This document shows, piece after piece, positions 22,376 through 33,900 of a stretch of 64,000 nucleotides of DNA (position 1 is its first letter; the number at the start of each line of letters is the position of its first letter). Below the pieces are notes generated by a model. It did no database searches and had not been told where the DNA came from. It was given only the letters and a program-made list of their open reading frames with translations. Made by a program: the position numbers and the translations under genes. The stretch spans positions 2,626,501 through 2,690,500 of the forward strand of contig NC_085132.1 in NCBI RefSeq assembly GCF_030269925.1. Direction: 5' to 3'. The stretch comes from Bombyx mori. Lineage: Eukaryota > Arthropoda > Insecta > Lepidoptera > Bombycidae.

Positions 22376-22685
22376 ATCCTCCAGATCCACTCTCGGTGCT
22401 TTTAGGTACCTCAAGCACTGATCACCCTTCGTCGCAAGCGACGGGTTCGACGAGCAAATTAACCCACACATTGAGTTTCTCGCCGGTTCTTGTCAGTGGG
22501 TCGCGTTTCCAATCCGATGGTAGATTCTGCGAAGCACTGCTCTTGCTAGGGCCAGTGTTAGCAACACCGGCGGTTTGAGCCCCGAGGGCTCACCTACACG
22601 CTAGGGTAACGCTAATGTAGCCTCTCAAGGCCATCAGCATAGGTAGGAGAAAAAAATACTCACAACACATTCCAGCTTGAACAGC
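22376..22685 (+). repeat. SINE-B
   Basis: A near-complete copy from GATCCTCCAGATCCACTCTC through CGACGGGTTCGACGAG and GTAGATTCTGCGAAGCACTG to CATCAGCATAGGTAGG. It is the counterpart of 28385-28645. Confidence 0.85.
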
Positions 22686-23059
22686 CGAACGGGGTTGACC
22701 TCCCTGTTGTAATTGTACACTGGAAGCTCGATCAAAGGATTTTTTTTTGAAAAAGTAATTTTTAATTAATGTCACTACGGCAAGCAATGGAAATAATGAA
22801 GAGAATGACGTCAGCGTTACTGACCATTTTTAAAAACAACACAGCGCCAGTACCTACCGCCGTCATGTACATTTAATTTTGTTAAATAAAATTGTTATTA
22901 GTTCCACTATTTTAATAGATTGTTTTTACGAATAGAAACCGTTCGTACCGTGTGGCTTGCGTCACAAAACTGACACAGGTGGTTGGTACTCCGGGTCCTG
23001 GGAAGCGAGCTCGGAGCGCTTCACGGATCTATTCACAATGCCACAACGCGCACAATACG

Positions 23060-23225
23060 CGTGGTTTCCCACTGAGTTTCTCTCCGTATCTTTTCAGTGA
23101 TTCCGTACCGGTGGTTGATTTTGCGAAGCACTGCTCTTGCTTGGGCCAGTGTTAGCACACTGTCTCAGGTTGAGCCCCGTGAGCTCACTTACCAGACATA
23201 GCGTAGCTGAAATAGACCCGCTACC
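23060..23225 (+). repeat. SINE-B relative, diverged
   Basis: CCCACTGAGTTTCTC, GCGAAGCACTGCTCTTGCTT and GAGCTCACTTACCAGACATA. The counterpart upstream of copy C is 30385-30545. Confidence 0.65.
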
Positions 23226-23547
23226 AGCAAGAGGCCAAAAAGTGCTCGAGTGGCGACCCTGGAGTTGTAATTTAAATACTCGATATTTACGTAGAGTAAT
23301 AGGTAAATTTGAAGGTGACAACACCGGTTCTAAAATTCAATTTAGAGTCATGTCTCAAGGTGAGGTGGGGGGGGCATTCGAGTTTTCGAGTTGTGACGTC
23401 ATACACACACTCGAACACCAAGCGGAGCTTGTGCGCTCATCAAGATCTTCAAAAAACATCCGACGATTATTAATACCTCTCTTCTCTTCAACGTCAATGT
23501 CATCAAATATCCAGATAAAAATTTAAGCGAGACCTTAGTTCCGTTTT

Positions 23548-23592
23548 ATTTAGATAAAAATGACACTTGAAGTCTATACATATGTATATAAG
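23548..23592 (+). promoter_or_regulatory. Core promoter of GH1 copy B
   Basis: TATATAAG at 23585-23592 is 32 bp before the ATG. AGATAA (GATA motif) lies about 35 bp further upstream. It is almost identical to the copy C promoter. Confidence 0.6.
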
Positions 23593-23648
23593 TCGTCGTT
23601 AGCTTTCTGATTTATCAAACAATATGAAGACGTTCCTGCTATTGGGGT

Positions 23649-23898
23649 AAGTTTTTTTTTTATTGCTTAGATGGGTGGACGAGCTCACAGCCCACCTGGT
23701 GTTAAGTGGTTACTGGAGCCCATAGACATCCACAACGTAAATGCGCCACCCACCTTGAGAATAAGTTCTAAGGTCTCAAGTATAGTTACAACGGCTGCCC
23801 CACCCTTCAAACCGAAACGCATTACTGCTTCACGGCAGAAATAGGCAGAGTGGTGGTACCCACCCGCGCGGACTCACAAGAGGTCCTACCACCAGTAA
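23649..23898 (-). repeat. SINE-A in intron 1 of copy B
   Basis: A T-run, ATTGCTTAGATGGGTGGACG and a body to ACCACCAGTAAAA. It begins directly after GGTAAGT of the splice donor. Copy C has the uninterrupted GGTAAGTGATGTTGATTG here, so the insertion is younger than the duplication. Confidence 0.9.
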
Positions 23899-26689
23899 AA
23901 AATAACCAGTAAAGTGATGTTGATTGTTTATGTACCGTCACATTACGTAACACCAGAGCCGACCCGAAGTCTATATAGGTATATCTGTTTATTTTCGATC
24001 GTTTTTTGAATTACAAAAAAAAAAGAATGGCCTCTCAATTCGACTGTATTTTTTATTTGTGTTATTTTAGTACTTTTTTTCGAAGTGAATCGATTTTGAT
24101 TTTTATTTGCTGGTCACTCCAAAGCTAATGCTTCTAATGTGGTCCCATTTAAGTATCGTCAAGATCTGAGTAGTAGTTTTTGAGTTATTCTTAACAATGA
24201 AAGTTTAATTGATTTCGACTACTTTGATGATACTCTCATTTTATTTCGCCGAATAATGGGTTTCCTTTTTTCTGCTTAAAATTTAGTTTTGAGTTTTCAT
24301 TCTTGACAATTTTTTCCAATTATTCTTTCTCTAACAACCTTATTCGGATTAAGTATTACGAACTTTAAAAATAAGTGCCATATTTGTCTTGGCATTTTTA
24401 AACATTGCACCACCAACGAGTACAGTGAAATTTTAATTTATATATCTCAGATAGTCATAAAAACTATGAGATTCATGTTTTGTTAAAATTGCATTCTATA
24501 ATTATTAATGATCATGTTCGCTTTTATAATAGAAACCGACGGATCTGGACTTCAATCTAGATTTTAATCTGAACCATGAAAGCGTTTCGGAACAATGTCA
24601 GAAATACCATTTAATAAAATGAACAATACCACACGGGGCTTTATTTAAATTATAAATGATTGTCGAAAAAAATCTATAATTTGTTCTTCTCGTTAGTACC
24701 AAAATATTATATTATAGACTTCAAATGACAGACTTTTAATTTAATAGGTTGTTGGGGGCGTATTGCTCTGCACTGTCAACCAAGCAGCAGAGGAGGTTCC
24801 CGGATGACTTCCTGATTGGAACTGCCACCGCCTCCTACCAGATCGAAGGAGCTTGGAATGAAGATGGTATTTCATGCTATGCTTACGATTCATTCAATAA
24901 AAAAAATTTTACTCTCTCAATTTGGACACAAAATGTATTGTTTAATCAATTTTACAGGAAAAGGGGAAAATATCTGGGACTACATGACCCACAACAACCC
25001 AACAGTTATCGCCGATGAAAGCAATGGTGACATCGCTGCCGACTCTTACCACAACGTGGAGAGAGATGTGGAGATGATGCGAGAGCTGGGTCTTGATGTA
25101 TATCGCTTCTCGCTTTCGTGGTCCAGAATCTTACCCTCGGGATTCGCCAATGAAGTCAACGAAGCAGGAGTCGACTACTACAACAGGCTAATCAACGAGA
25201 TGTTGAAATACAATATTACTCCAATGATTTCTCTGTATCACTGGGACTTGCCGCAAAAGTTGCAGGAATTGGGAGGCTTTGCCAATCCACTGATTGCCGA
25301 TTGGTTTGAAGACTATGCACGCGTGGTCTTTTCCAAATTGGGTGACAGAGTCAAGCTCTGGATTACTTTTAACGAACCCAGAGAAGTGTGCTACGAAGGC
25401 TACGGTTTCACAACTAAAGCTCCGATCCTCAACGCTACCGCCGTCGGCACGTATATGTGTGCCAGGAATCTTTTATTTATTTTATTACAACGAGTTCAAG
25501 ACGAAGCAAGGGGGACAGTGCGGTATCACCATCAGTGTAAATTCGTTCAAGCCTCTGACTGATTCTGAGGAAGATCGCGCAGCTACTGAACTGAAACAAC
25601 AAGCCGAGGTAGAATTTCGATTGCTTTCGATGTTAAGCAAGGCTTTGTAGCCCCAATAGATGAATGATTGGTTTTCCTAAGTAACATACCGTACTGATTA
25701 ATTGGCAATTGAGTATAATTTAATTTTGTCTTCAGTGTCATAGCGGTGAGTAGTCATCCCTAATGATCGTCACCTAATGCTGAGGACTCTTCCAACCTCG
25801 TTCCCGTACCCCCATGAGTCATACGATCAAAAACAACGTTACACGCAACATATTATAAGTCACTCCGTAGGTCCGTGAGCCTAGCCTAGATTATCGAGTA
25901 TCCAAAAATTTGAAATTTCGGTGCATTATTGTTCATTTCTCAACTATCTTCGTCAATTAATAATGACCTATAAATCACATTCGCAGTGGGGTATCTACGC
26001 CCATCCTATATTTTCTCAAGAAGGTGGTTTCCCGAAAGAATTAGTTGTCAGAGTAGCTGAAAAAAGCGCAGAGCACGGCTACCCGCGCACCAGACTCCCG
26101 CAGCTCTCCGAGGAAGAACGAGTGTTGATCAGAGGAACCGCTGACTTCTTTGGAGTGAACCACTATACTGGCTACTTGGTGTCCGCCACGAGACACACTC
26201 CTGAATATTCTACGGTATCCTTGCTCAGTGACATCAACGTGGGAACTTACCGCCCGGTCGAATGGCTGCAATCAGCTGCATCCTGGTTGACGGTTAGTGT
26301 GATCACAATGATTTTTTAATCGATTTACTTCCTAAAACATACTTGGTGATTACTGAACAATCTGAATTAAAATTATTTTCACAGCTTATGCCAAACAGCA
26401 TTTATGACGTGCTGACACATCTCAAGAACAAATACAATGATCCCATATTTTACGTCACGGAGAACGGGTGGGCGACTTCTCCTGAAATTGGACTGGAAGA
26501 CGACGACAGGATTACATATTACAGAGCTGCTCTAGAGAGCATTTTGGATAGTCTCGATGCCGGAGTGAGGCTCAAGGGCTACATGGCCTGGAGTCTGATG
26601 GATAACTTCGAATGGCTGGCAGGATACACGTGAGATTTCCTCTATCCACTAATTAGAAAGCAAGTAGTTATATTTATATTACCTTCAAT

Positions 26690-26935
26690 GGTATTGTGAA
26701 CCATTTGTTGGTGAGTAGGCACCGGCGATGGAAACCAGTAATGTCAGGGATGAAGCCGGCAAACATACTTATGATGAACAGGTTTATTTGCTCTTAACCT
26801 GGGTGTTATATGTTATGTATATATTTAAACGTATTAGAATATATACATAATATACCAGTCCTTGGTTCCCATAGTACAGGGGTCTTAGTTTGAGGCCAAG
26901 TGGCTGTGCAATTTGTCGCTGGTAATTTATTAGTT
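26690..26935 (+). repeat. SINE-C copy in intron 5 of GH1 copy B
   Basis: TTGTTGGTGAGTAGGCACCG, GATGAACAGGTTTATTTGCT and CCCATAGTACAGGGG belong to a family also at 33840-34085 and 47190-47345. The C counterpart is at the same place, so this predates the duplication. Confidence 0.6.
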
Positions 26936-27261
26936 AATTGCAGCGATTGTATAATTTTTTATACATATTTGTGGTTTATTTGCCGAAGTATATGTATAAA
27001 AACGTGGACTGTTAGATTTGATCGAAATGAACACTTTCTTTGAACTAAAATAAAGATAGATCAAACATTTTGTGTTCCACAGCGAACGTTTCGGTTTGTA
27101 CGAGGTTGACTTTTCGGATCCCGCCCGCCCTCGCACCCCGCGCAAGTCCGCCTTCGTCTACAAGGAGATCTTGAGGAGCAGGGTCATCGACCACGACTAC
27201 GAGCCGGACACCGCCGTCATGACCATCGACGAGGGACACTGAGACAATATTATGAAAGTAA

Positions 27262-27267
27262 AATAAA
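27262..27267 (+). terminator. Polyadenylation signal, copy B
   Basis: AATAAA about 20 bp after the TGA, inside the 3' flank shared with copy A. Confidence 0.65.
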
Positions 27268-27319
27268 TAAATTGAATCATTACCTATTTTCTTTCATTAT
27301 TATCTTAATAAGTTTTTTC

Positions 27320-27560
27320 CTACCTATGCTGATGGCCTTGAGAGGCGGTGAATCACTTACAATCAGGTGACCCGTCTTGCTCGTTTGCCTCTTAGCTGTT
27401 ATAAAAAAAAAAAAAAAAAAAAATATCACAGCCTTACCCTAGCGTGTAGGTGAGCGCTTGGGGCTCAAACCGGAGGTGTTTCTAACACTGGCCCTAGCAA
27501 TAGCAGTGCTTCGCGGAATCCACCATCGTATCACTCATCAGAAATTCAGTGGGCTAAGAG
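27320..27560 (-). repeat. SINE-B with internal A-tract
   Basis: The same SINE-B fragment as at 21285-21425, with an added piece ending in an ~20-A tract at 27404-27422 (GTTATAAAAAAA). Confidence 0.75.
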
Positions 27561-27793
27561 CTGTTCTTTCCAACTGTTATGATACCCTCTGGTTCCTAGC
27601 CTTGCTTCATCGCTTTTCCCGAATAGCATCAGCACTCCTTTATTAGAGAGCAATCACCTCCTATCCAGTCAGTCCTATTCCTAATTCCACACGGCACGGT
27701 TGCCGTCATTGTCGTCGTAAATCTTTATATTATGTCTATTTTATTATCGAAATATATTTTTGAAAAAGATATTTTCTCAATTCCGTATAACAG
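27560..27793 (+). repeat. LINE 3' tail family, copy 3
   Basis: The counterpart of 21447-21670, ending TTCTCAATTCCGTATAACAG. Confidence 0.65.
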
Positions 27794-28384
27794 AACGAAC
27801 AAAAATAACCAAAAGATAAAAGAGGAGAGGAAAAGACATAATTCATTTAAAAATTTAAGCAATTCACTTTTAGATTCACTCAGGTTATAATTTTATTTAT
27901 AAAATGTAAACTATTGTATTGTTATTCTTATGGATTTAGTGTTATAATTGAATGATTGTTCAAATAGTTGTCAAATAATAAGACTTCGATCTCATGTCTT
28001 CGAACACGTGGAATGTGAAATCAATCACCCCTCAATACATAAAATGTTACTAGGCACACATTGGGGATCAGGCGATTATCTACTATGGAAAAAAAACCCA
28101 CACATATTTGGAAAAGAGTTTTTTACGATTCTTCTAACTGGCAAAGTGCATTGCCGGTCTTATATAAACGAGTATTTCGGTACAACACTACTATTTACTT
28201 AACTAAAATTAGTTAAAGTTAACTCTTTCCTTAATATTAAAATTATTGGATTTTATTGGTTAGTAATTATTATAAATATAAGGCGTACATATGTAAAAAT
28301 AATTGTTTATGTCGTTTACAAACAACCCCCACTTTTCTACTATAAATACGAGTGGCCATTGTCCTACTATTACACGTCATTTTT

Positions 28385-28645
28385 CGGATCCTCCCGATCC
28401 ACTCTCGGTGCTTTTAGGTACCTCAAGCACTGGTCATCCTACGTCGCAAGCGACGGGTTCGACGAGCAAATTAACTACGAAGCACTGCTCTTACTAGGAC
28501 TAGTGTTGGCAACTACGTCAGGTTAGAGCCCCGTGAGCTCACCTACTCGTTCAGTGAAGTTGACATAGGGCTATGCTCGAGAATACCAGCAGCAGGTAGG
28601 AGAAAAAGAATACCCACCACACGTTCCGGCTCGAACAGCTGAACG
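28385..28645 (+). repeat. SINE-B
   Basis: It begins GGATCCTCCCGATCCACTC and has an internal deletion after the CGACGAGCAAATTAAC block. It is the counterpart of 22376-22685. Confidence 0.8.
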
Positions 28646-28721
28646 GGGTGGACCTCCACGTTGTAATTTTTTAATTGTTGTACACTTAAAGCTTGATAAA
28701 AGGATTTTTTAAAAGTAAGTT

Positions 28722-28905
28722 TTAATTTTTTTTTCCATATTGCTTAGATGGGTGGACGAGCTCACAGCCCACCTGGTGTTATGTGGTTACTGGAGCCCAT
28801 AGACATCTACAATGTAAATGCGCCACCCACCTTGAGATATAAGTTCTAAGGTCTCAGTATAGTTACAACGGCTACCCCACCTTTCAAACCGAAACGCATT
28901 ACTGT
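28722..28905 (-). repeat. SINE-A, 5'-truncated
   Basis: The T-run to AACGCATTACTG is present in the C unit. It is absent from the matching spot before copy B (near 22760), where TTTAATTAATGTCACTACGG is continuous. Confidence 0.8.
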
Positions 28906-29115
28906 CACTACGGCAAGCAATGGAAATAATGAAGAGAATGACGTCAGCGTTGCTGACCATTTTTAAAAACAACACAGCGCCATCAGTACCGCGATGATAT
29001 AATAGGTTGGAGAAAAAGGTTCTTCGCATTTTTTTAAGAAAATTTACAACATTTTTTAATATAGTTTATTTATATTTAACTAAACTATGTATATACCATT
29101 TTGTTCAATAACTTT

Positions 29116-30005
29116 TTACCATCTTGTAGGTAGAGACATGATCCCATTGCTATAGAAATTTTGGGGCTTCTGATCAAAATACCGCGACAATTGGTTTTGG
29201 CAGTCCTCTCGTGATGTTAACCTAACATTGCCTAAAAAATACTGAAGAGACCGAAACAGGTGAGATTCTGAAGGTGCAAGGTCAGGACTATACGGCGGAT
29301 GCATTAACACCTCCCAGCCAAGCTCTCTTAACTTTTGCTGAGTAGCTAAAGATGGGTGAGGTCTAGCGTTATCAGGATGAAAAACCACACTCCTTCTGTT
29401 GATTAATTGCGGCCGCTTTCTCTCAACTTCTTGCTTTAATCTCATCAGTTGTTGGCAGTAAAGTTCAGAATAGATGGTCCTGCCTGGTGGTGGCAGCTTA
29501 TAATGAATAATGCCCTTCCAATCCCACCACATTTTTGAAGAAGCTGATAACTGTTTATCAGCTTCTTCAAAAATGGTTCGGTTTCATTGCGTCGTAATAA
29601 AGAATCACAAATGAGTATACGGTTCATTAGATTTCTTTCAGTGAGCTCGTGAGGTACCCAAATATCGAGCTTTTTTGTGTACCTAGTTTTTTTCAAATAC
29701 GCCAAAACTGTTTTGTGGTCAATTCCCAGTTCTTCAGCTACGTCGTAACTACTGATATGCCGATCTTGCTCCACTCTTTCAAAAATGGCATCCATTTTAT
29801 CCGTAATAGGGCGACCAGAGCAACGTGCATCTTTGAGATCAAAATTTCCGGATTGAAAACAGTTAAAACAAATTTCTGCTACCCTCACAAACGTTGCACC
29901 AGGTCCATAAACATCGCAATTTTCTTTCGCGGCTTGCGTTGCATTTTTAACTTTTTTGTAGTAACATTTTAAAATGTATCGAATTTCTTCATTAGATTCA
30001 CTCAT
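29116..30005 (-). pseudogene. mariner (DD34D-type) transposase, internally deleted
   Basis: The protein starts MSESNEEIRYILKCYYKK at 30005. It contains the helix-turn-helix with SGRPITDK and DVAEELGIDHKTVLAYL, then breaks near 29575. It resumes in another frame at GIIHYKLPPPGRTI with VVFHPDNARPH, LRELGWEVLMHPPYSPDLAP and LTSREDCQNQL. The segment with the first catalytic Asp (GDEKW) is gone. The last Asp (normally APSDYHLF) reads APSESHLF. A perfect inverted repeat sits exactly at the deletion. The copy is non-functional. Confidence 0.85.
29532..29573. repeat. 19-bp perfect hairpin at mariner deletion
   Basis: Arms 29532-29550 (TTTTTGAAGAAGCTGATAA) and 29555-29573 are exact complements, with loop CTGT. 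It joins the two sides of the missing transposase segment. Confidence 0.9.
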
Positions 30006-30384
30006 CTTGACAGTACGAAAAATAAATAAAAATCACACATTTTCCTAATTTGAATTTGGAGTTATCTTCTTTAAAATTTAAACTTTTAATTATACCAAAA
30101 CCAGCCAGATACAAATGGTATAGTCAAAGAGATTTTATTACAAGTTCATACATACTATAATGCGAAAAGACTTTGTCCCCAACCATTACACTCAATTATG
30201 CTAGATAAAATTGTTATTAGTTCTATTATGTTACTAGATTGTTTTTATGAATAAAAACCCTTCGTACCGTGTCGTTTGCGTCACAAAACTGACACAGGTT
30301 GGTACTCCGGGTCCTGGGAAGTGAGCTCGGACCGCTTCATGGCTCTATTCACGATGCAACAACGCGCACGGTAGGTAGGCGTGG

Positions 30385-30545
30385 TTCCCCACTGAGTTTC
30401 TCGCAGGATCTTTTCAGTGATTCCGATCAGGTGCTAGATTCTGCGAAGCACTGCTCTTGCTTGGGCCAGTGTTAGCACACTCTCTCAGGTTGAGCCCTGT
30501 GAGCTCACTTACCAGACATAGCATAGCTGAAATAGAACCGCTACC
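30385..30545 (+). repeat. SINE-B relative, diverged
   Basis: The counterpart of 23060-23225, with TAGATTCTGCGAAGCACTGC and GAGCTCACTTACCAGACATA. Confidence 0.65.
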
Positions 30546-30896
30546 AGCAAATAGATAGGGATAACAATAAATAAGAAAATTGAGGCCAAAAAGCCAAAAA
30601 GTTCTCGAGTGGCGACCCTAGAGTTGTTATTTAAATACTAGATATTTACCTATAGTAATAGGTAAATATGAAGTTGACAACACCGGTTCTAAAAGTCAAT
30701 TCAGACTCATGTCTCAAGGTAAGCAGAGACATGCGAGTGGTGACGTCACACACACTCGAACACCAGGCGGAGAGCTTGTGCGCTCATCAAGATTTGCAAA
30801 AAACATCCGCAGATTATTAATACCTCTCCTCTCTTCAACGCGAATGTCATCAAATATCCAGATAAAAATTCAAGCGAGTCTTTAGTTCCATTTTAA

Positions 30897-30942
30897 ATAG
30901 ATAAAAATGACACTTGAAGTATTGAACACATTTGTATATAAG
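30897..30942 (+). promoter_or_regulatory. Core promoter of GH1 copy C
   Basis: TATATAAG at about 30935-30942 is 32 bp before the ATG at 30974. AGATAAAAATGACACTTGAA, containing a GATA motif, is just upstream and shared with copy B. Confidence 0.6.
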
Positions 30943-30973
30943 TCGTCGTTAGCTTTCTAATTTATCAAACAAT

Positions 30974-33900
30974 ATGAAGACGTTCCTGCTGTTAGGGTAA
31001 GTGATGTTGATTGTTTATGTACCGTCACATTACGTAACCGTAACCCGAGCCGATCCGAAGTCTAAATATCTGTTTATTTTCGATGCTTTTTGCATTACCA
31101 AAAAAAAAGAAGCTTCGCAATTCGACTGCATTTTTTAAAGTGTTATTTTCATTGATATATATAAAAACCTTACCAACGGTTATTTTAGTACTTTTTTTTA
31201 AGTGAATCGATTTTGATTTTTATTTGCTAGTTCATTCCAAAGCTGATGCTCCTAATGTGATCCCATTTAAGTATCATCAAGATCTGAGTAGTAGTTTTTG
31301 AGTTATTCTTAACAATGCAAGTTTAATTGATTTCGACTACTTTGATGATACTCTCATTTTATTTTGCCGAATAGTGGGTTTCCTTTTTTCTGGTTAAAAT
31401 TTTCTTTTAAGTGAGTTGGCTTCCTTGACAAATTTTTCCAATTTATTCTTTCTCTACAAACCTTTTTTTTATATTCTTTATTAGAGCCATACACCTATTA
31501 GGTTAAGTTGGCTTCTACAAACCTTAATCGGATTATTACGAACTAAAAAAATAAGAGCTTGGCATTGTCAAGCATTGCGCCAGTAAGCAAGCTAAAATTT
31601 TACTTATACGTACATACTCGTATATGTATCTCTGATAGATGTAGAAATTAACAGATTCATGTTTTGTTAAAAATTACATTCTATAAATATTAATGATCAC
31701 GTTCGCCTTTATAACAGAAACCGAAGGATCCAGACTTCAATCTAGATTTTATTCTGACCGTTTCGGAGCAATGGCAGAAATACCATTTAATAAAATGAAC
31801 AATATTAACATTATTGAATTATAAATGATTGTCGAGAAAATGTATATTTTTTTATTTTCGTTAGTACCAAAAAATCATATTAAATACTTCAAATGACAGA
31901 CTTTTTATTTAATAGGTTGTTGGGGGTGTATTGCTCTGCACTGTCGATCAAGCAGCAGAGGAGATTTCCAGATGACTTTTTGTTTGGGACAGCCACAGCC
32001 TCATACCAGATCGAAGGAGCTTGGGATGAAGATGGTATTTCATGCTATGACGCCTACGATTCATTCAATAAAAAAAATGTAACTCTCTCAATTTGGACAC
32101 AAAATGTATTGTTTAATCAATTTTACAGGAAAAGGGGAAAATATCTGGGACTACATGACCCACAACAACCCAACAGTTATCGCCGATGAAAGCAATGGTG
32201 ACATCGCTGCCGACTCTTACCACAACGTGGAGAGAGATGTGGAGATGATGCGAGAGCTGGGTCTTGATGTATATCGCTTCTCGGTTTCGTGGTCCAGAAT
32301 CTTACCCTCAGGATTCGCCAATGAAGTCAACGAAGCAGGAGTCGACTACTACAACAGGCTAATCAACGAGATGTTGAAATACAATATTACTCCAATGATT
32401 TCTCTGTATCACTGGGACTTGCCTCAAAAGTTGCAGGAATTGGGAGGTTTTGCCAATCCACTGATAGCCGATTGGTTTGAAGACTACGTACGCGTGGTTT
32501 TCGCCAAATTGGGTGACAGAGTCAAGCTCTGGATTACTTTCAACGAACCCAGAGTAGTGTGCTACCAAGGTTACGGTTCCACAGAAAAAGCCCCGATGCT
32601 CAACGCCACCGCCGTCGGCACGTATATGTGTGCCAGGAATCTTTTATTAGCTCACGCCAAGGCGTACCGCTTGTACAACAACGAGTTCAAGACGAAGCAA
32701 GGGGGACAGTGCGGTATTACCTTCGATGTAAATTCGTTCAAGCCTCTGACTGATTCTGAGGAAGATCGCGCAGCTGCTGAACTGAAACGACAAGCAGAGG
32801 TAGATTTTCGATTGTTTTCGATTTTAATCAAAGCTTTGTAACGCTAATAGATCAAAGAGTGATTGGTTTTCCTAAGCAATATTCCGTACTAATTAATCGG
32901 CAATTGAGTATAATATTATTTAATTTTGTCTTCAGAGGCATAGGTGCATGCATACCTATGAACCAACTCACGGTGAGTAGTCATTCCTAATGATCGTCAC
33001 CTAACGCTGAGGGCTCTTCCAACCTCGTTCCCGTACCCCCATGGGTCATTCGATCAAAAACAACGTTACATTACATTATTGTTCATTTCTCAACTAGCTT
33101 CGTCAATTAATAATGACCTATAAATCACATTCGCAGTGGGGTATCTATGTCCATCCTATATTTTCTCAAGAAGGTGGTTTCCCGAAAGAATTAGTTGCCA
33201 GAGTAGCTGAAAAAAGCGCAGAGCACGGCTACCCACGCACCAGACTCCCGCAGCTCTCCGAGGAAGAACGAGTGTTGATCAGAGGAACCGCTGACTTCTT
33301 TGGAGTGAACCACTATACTGGGTACTTGGTGTCCGCCACGAAACACATTCCTGAATATTCTACGGTATCTTTGTTCAGTGACATCAACGTAGGAAACTAC
33401 CGCCCGCCCGAATGGCTGCAATCAGCTGCATCCTGGTTGACGGTTAGTGTGATCACAATGATTCTTCAAACGATTTACTTTCTAAAACATACTTGGTGAT
33501 CACTGAACAATCTGAATTAAAATTATTTTCACAGCTTATGCCAAACAGCATTTATGACGTGCTGACACATCTCAAGAACAAATACAATGATCCCATATTT
33601 TACGTCACGGAGAACGGGTGGGCGACTTCTCCTGAAGTTGGACTGGAAGATGACGACAGGATTACATATTACAGAGCTGCTCTAGAGAACATTTTGGATA
33701 GTCTCGATGCCGGAGTGAGGCTCAAGGGCTACATGGCCTGGAGTCTGATGGATAACTATGAATGGATGGCAGGATACACGTGAGATTTACTCTATTCATT
33801 AATTAATTAGAAATCAAGTAGTTATATTTATATTACCTTCAATGGCATTGTGAACCATTTGTTGGTGAGTAGGCACCGGCCATGGAAACCAGTAATGGCA

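Larger units (their letters stand above)
23624..27242 (+). pseudogene. GH1 beta-glycosidase copy B, frameshifted
   Basis: The same six exons as A and C are present: 23624-23646, 24748-24866, 24958-25608, 25987-26292, 26385-26629 and 27083-27242. Exon 3 is 651 nt rather than 671. After CARNLL, near 25470-25490, a net 20 nt are missing relative to copy C, and the residual TTTATTTATTTTATTA differs from it. The frame then runs to a stop at about 25562. The other frame resumes NEFKTKQGGQCGITI and continues to the normal end. Acid/base (TFNEP) and nucleophile (YVTENGW) motifs are intact around the lesion. So the allele shown cannot make a full enzyme, though it could be a young pseudogene, a segregating null allele or an assembly error. 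Intron 1 has a SINE-A just after its donor. Confidence 0.85.
29005..30184 (-). mobile_element. mariner element upstream of copy C
   Basis: The inverted ends are GGTTGGAGAAAAAGGTTC at 29005 and the complement of GGTTGGGGACAAAGTC ending at 30184, both followed by TTTCGCATT or similar. It contains a deleted mariner transposase. The equivalent site before copy B (about 22860) is empty at a TA, so it inserted after the duplication. Confidence 0.85.

Noticed and set aside
32035..32128. Retention of GH1 intron 2 as coding sequence in copy C
   Set aside because: It is open, but 94 nt would shift the frame, and the splice sites match those of copies A and B.
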